Source: Chromatiaceae bacterium
Lineage (GTDB): Bacteria; Pseudomonadota; Gammaproteobacteria; Chromatiales; Chromatiaceae
DNA: 61,147 nt
Assembly: GCA_026984455.1 (NCBI GenBank)
Contig: JALSSC010000026.1
Span: forward strand, 1 to 61,147
Reading direction: 5' to 3'
Shown here: piece by piece, positions 58,698 to 61,147 of the stretch
How the letters are laid out: each line of letters starts with the position of its first letter
Position numbering within the stretch: the first letter of the stretch is position 1
Notes under the pieces: model-generated
Told to the model about the DNA's origin: nothing
Databases searched by the model: none
The model's input: the letters and a program-made list of their open reading frames with translations, nothing else
Position numbers and translations under genes: made by a program

Positions 58698-60758
58698 ATG
58701 AGCATCACGCAGATCACCTTGTACAGCGCCCTGGGCGCCGCGGCTCTGGGCATCGCCTATGCCTTTTGGGCGGCCCGCTGGGTACTCGCCCGCGGCGAGG
58801 GCGAGGCGGCCCTACAGGCACCCTATCACGCCATCCGCGAGGGTGCCGGCGCCTTCATGCGCGTGCAGTACGGCGGCATCCTGGCCGCCGGAACGGTGAT
58901 CTTCCTGATCCTCTGGCTGACTCCCCACTTCGGCCTGTTGACGGCCATTGGCTTCATCATCGGGGCGCTCTTTTCCGCCGGCTCCGGGGTCATCGGCATG
59001 CTCGTTGCCGTGCGTGCCAACGTGCGCACCGCGGCCGCGGCCCGTGAGGGCGTGGGTATCGCCCTGGTCACCGCCCAGCGCGCCGGTTCGGTGACCGGCT
59101 TCCTCGTGGGGGCCCTGGCCCTCGCCAGCATCACCCTGTTCTACGGCCTGCTGGTCTGGTTGGCCCATGGCAACGCGCCGGATCTGCGCCCTTTGGCCGG
59201 CCTCGGTTTCGGCGCCTCCCTGGTGAGCGTCTTCGCCCGCCTCGGTGGCGGTATCTTCACCAAGGCCGCGGACGTGGGCGCCGATCTGGCCGGCAAACTG
59301 GAGCGAGGGATCCCCGAGGACGACCCCCGCAATCCGGCGGTGATCGCCGACAACGTGGGCGACAACGTAGGGGATTGCGCCGGCATGGCGGCGGACATCT
59401 TCGAGAGCTACGCGGTCACCATGGTGGCCGCACTGTTGGTGGCGGCCTGGGGCTCCCCCGGGGATACCGCCGCCCAGCTCTTCCCCCTGGCCCTGGGCGC
59501 CGCGGCGATGCTGGCCGGGGTATTGGGGATCAACAGCATCCGCATGACCGGACAGGACAATCTGCTGTGGGCCCTGAGCCGCGGGATGCTGATCTGCATC
59601 GGCCTCGCTGCGATCGGCTTCTACTTCGCCGCGGACCGGCTGTTCGCCGGCGGCGGCAGCGCCTTTGCGCCCCTGAATCTGTTCACTGCCGCGGCGGTCG
59701 GGTTGGTGGTGGGCGTCGGCATGTTGGTCACCACCGACTACTACACCTCGGCCGACTACGCCCCGGTCCGCCAGATCGCCCATGCCTCCCGCTCCGGCCA
59801 TGCCACCAACATCATCACCGGCCTGGCCCTGGGAATGAAATCCACGGTGGTGCCCACGGTGGTGATCGCCGCCGGCCTGATCGCGGCCTACCTCCTGGCC
59901 GGGGTCTATGGCATCGCCATCGCCACCTGCGGGCTCCTGGCCCTCACCCCCATCGTGGTCTCGGTGGATGCCTTCGGCCCGGTCACCGACAACGCCGGCG
60001 GGATCGTCGAGATGGCCGGTCTCGCCGAAGGCGCGCGCGGGGCGACAGACGCCCTGGATGCGGCTGGCAACACCACCAAGGCCCTCACCAAGGTCTTCGC
60101 CATCGGCTCCGCCGGACTCGCCTCCCTGGCCCTCTTCGTCGCCTTCGAACTGGCCTTCGGGGACGCCCTCAAGGGCCTCCACTTCGCCCTCGACGACCCC
60201 TATACTCTGGCGGGGATCTTCATCGGCTCGCTGCTGCCCTTCGTGTTCAGCGGTTATGCCATGCAGGCGGTGGGCAAGGCGGCCTCCGACATCGTCCAGG
60301 AGGTGCGCCATCAATTCCACGAATTCCCAGGCATCCTCGCTGGTACCCAGAGGCCCGATTACGCCCGCGCGGTGGGGATGCTCACCCGCGCCTCCCTGCG
60401 GGGTATGCTGATCCCCGGTGCCATCCCGGTGCTGGTGCCACTGATCTACGCCTTCGTCTGGCGGCCCTTCGGCCCTGAGGGTTCGGCCGCGGAGCTGATG
60501 GGCGGTACCCTCATCGGCGCCGTGGGCTCCGGCCTGGTGTTGGCATTGTTCATGGCCACCGGCGGTGCGGCCTGGGACAATGCCAAGAAATACATAGAGG
60601 ATGGCCACGAAGGCGGCAAGGGCTCCCCCGCCCACCAGGCCGCCATCACCGGGGACACCGTGGGCGACCCGTTCAAGGACACCGCCGGCCCCGCCATCAA
60701 CCCCATGCGTAAGGTATTGAGCCTGATCGCTCTGCTACTGGTGCCCTATCTCATATGA
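58698..60758 (+). CDS. hppA: Membrane-bound proton-pumping pyrophosphatase, K+-independent type
   Basis: HppA couples pyrophosphate hydrolysis to H+ export. The 686-aa protein has about 16 membrane helices and the substrate-binding blocks DVGADLAGKLERGIPEDDPR and NVGDNVGDCAGMAADIFES. Near residue 455 the motif GNTTKALTK carries Lys and Thr at the two positions that are Ala in K+-dependent enzymes, marking the K+-independent subclass. The Na+-pump signature is not seen, so proton transport is expected. A good ribosome-binding site (GGGAG) precedes the ATG. Confidence 0.95.
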   Translation: MSITQITLYSALGAAALGIAYAFWAARWVLARGEGEAALQAPYHAIREGAGAFMRVQYGGILAAGTVIFLILWLTPHFGLLTAIGFIIGALFSAGSGVIGMLVAVRANVRTAAAAREGVGIALVTAQRAGSVTGFLVGALALASITLFYGLLVWLAHGNAPDLRPLAGLGFGASLVSVFARLGGGIFTKAADVGADLAGKLERGIPEDDPRNPAVIADNVGDNVGDCAGMAADIFESYAVTMVAALLVAAWGSPGDTAAQLFPLALGAAAMLAGVLGINSIRMTGQDNLLWALSRGMLICIGLAAIGFYFAADRLFAGGGSAFAPLNLFTAAAVGLVVGVGMLVTTDYYTSADYAPVRQIAHASRSGHATNIITGLALGMKSTVVPTVVIAAGLIAAYLLAGVYGIAIATCGLLALTPIVVSVDAFGPVTDNAGGIVEMAGLAEGARGATDALDAAGNTTKALTKVFAIGSAGLASLALFVAFELAFGDALKGLHFALDDPYTLAGIFIGSLLPFVFSGYAMQAVGKAASDIVQEVRHQFHEFPGILAGTQRPDYARAVGMLTRASLRGMLIPGAIPVLVPLIYAFVWRPFGPEGSAAELMGGTLIGAVGSGLVLALFMATGGAAWDNAKKYIEDGHEGGKGSPAHQAAITGDTVGDPFKDTAGPAINPMRKVLSLIALLLVPYLI

Positions 60759-60802
60759 GGCACTGGTTCATTGTCACCCGAAGTCATTGAGGAGAACGTT
60801 CC

Positions 60803-60976
60803 ATGACCACACTCGAATTGAACGACGAAGAAAGGGAAGTGCTCGCCGCCGTATTGACCGATGACCTCTCCGATCTGCGGATGGAGATCGCCGATACGGA
60901 AAACCGCGAGTTTCGCGAACGACTCGAGCATAAAGAAGAAGTGATGAAGGGGATCCTGGCCGCCCTCGGGGGATGA
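60803..60976 (+). CDS. Small conserved acidic protein of unknown function
   Basis: The 57-aa product begins MTTLELNDEEREVLAAVL and continues with LSDLRMEIADTENREFRE, ending in a Lys/Glu-rich helix. This matches a widespread small-protein family of all-helical character, found in many proteobacteria and actinobacteria, without known role. Clear ribosome-binding site GAGGAG precedes the start by 9 bases. It is 44 bases downstream of hppA and probably cotranscribed. It was found by reading the plus-strand frame directly. Confidence 0.7.
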   Translation: MTTLELNDEEREVLAAVLTDDLSDLRMEIADTENREFRERLEHKEEVMKGILAALGG

Positions 60977-60999
60977 GGGTGACGGCCATGGGGAAATGG

Positions 61000-61044
61000 T
61001 AACCGTTCAGCCCCTCCTTTCATAAAGGGGGGGCTGAACGGTTA
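61000..61044. terminator. Long perfect inverted repeat downstream of the hppA unit
   Basis: TAACCGTTCAGCCCC at 61000-61014 is perfectly complementary to 61030-61044, with further pairing inward (CCTTT/AAAGG), giving about 20 bp of stem. It is placed like a terminator 24 bases after the small gene, but no U-tract follows. It may instead be the remnant of a small mobile inverted-repeat element. Confidence 0.5.
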
Positions 61045-61132
61045 CGGGAAATGTGTCCCCTTGGGGGTCACGCATTTCGCCATGACCGTCTTGTTTCATA
61101 GTGGAAAGCAGAATGGCCTGTACGTTTATGTA

Positions 61133-61147
61133 GTGGGAGCGGCTTCA
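61133..61147 (+). repeat. REP-like element, cut by the window edge
   Basis: The last bases, GTGGGAGCGGCTTCA, equal the first 15 bases of the REP-like family seen at about 55648. The element continues outside the window. Confidence 0.6.

Noticed and set aside
58812-60635. 607-codon open frame opposite hppA
   Set aside because: It is antisense to a highly conserved pyrophosphatase; composition is low-complexity (Gly, His, Gln, Glu).

Overview
The window is a GC-rich chromosomal segment of a gammaproteobacterium. The evidence is the gene order rpsP-rimM-trmD-rplS, fliEFGHIJ behind a FlrBC-type sigma-54 two-component pair, ftsK-lolA-rarA divergent from trxB, plus sbcB, ycgN and hemH. The overall impression is a Chromatiales/Ectothiorhodospiraceae-like organism, but no marker here fixes the genus.

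Layout. Positions 1-2.8 kb hold a Uma2-type nuclease-fold gene, a small exported protein and exonuclease I. 2.9-4.9 kb is the ribosomal/tRNA-modification operon. 5.1-13.6 kb is a flagellar cluster transcribed leftward (flrB-flrC, fliE-F-G-H-I-J), with sigma-54 promoter matches in front of flrB and fliE. 13.6-17.1 kb is a disturbed zone: a fic gene joined out of frame to a PilJ-domain remnant, an unrecognised membrane protein, and the 5' fragment of an IS110 transposase that ends beside a CRISPR array.

First defence region, 17.1-27.1 kb. A complete type I-C CRISPR-Cas system is transcribed leftward (cas3, cas5c, cas8c, cas7, cas4, cas1, cas2, then 20 identical 37-bp repeats with 19 spacers). 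A PIN-toxin/Phd-antitoxin pair (vapBC type) sits between cas3 and cas5c. It has its own promoter/operator-like site, and the toxin gene overlaps the cas5c start by 4 bp.

Middle, 27.1-37.1 kb: two tandem membrane-linked GTPases, ycgN, a BPSS1780-family membrane protein, ferrochelatase, a Wzz/GumC-like protein whose C-terminus looks like a decayed tyrosine-recombinase domain, its partner gene, and a DUF3313 pseudogene.

Second defence region, 37.2-48.5 kb. A type I restriction-modification operon (hsdM ... hsdS ... hsdR) is interrupted by an AbiF/AbiD-type HEPN gene preceded by two tandem structured RNA units with their own promoter, by a KAP-family NTPase, and by an unrecognised 206-aa gene. 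An ISL3-family transposase follows hsdR directly. So both defence operons carry an embedded toxin-antitoxin-like module. This shared design is the most interesting feature of the window.

48.7-61.1 kb returns to core genes: rarA, lolA, ftsK, alanine dehydrogenase, thioredoxin reductase, a large APC/CCC-like permease, a K+-independent proton-pumping pyrophosphatase and a small conserved protein. REP-like GTGGGAGCGGCTTCAGCCGC palindromes punctuate this stretch. Start sites were assigned by overlap, ribosome-binding sites and family N-termini. Functions are inferred by reading the proteins; no database search was run.
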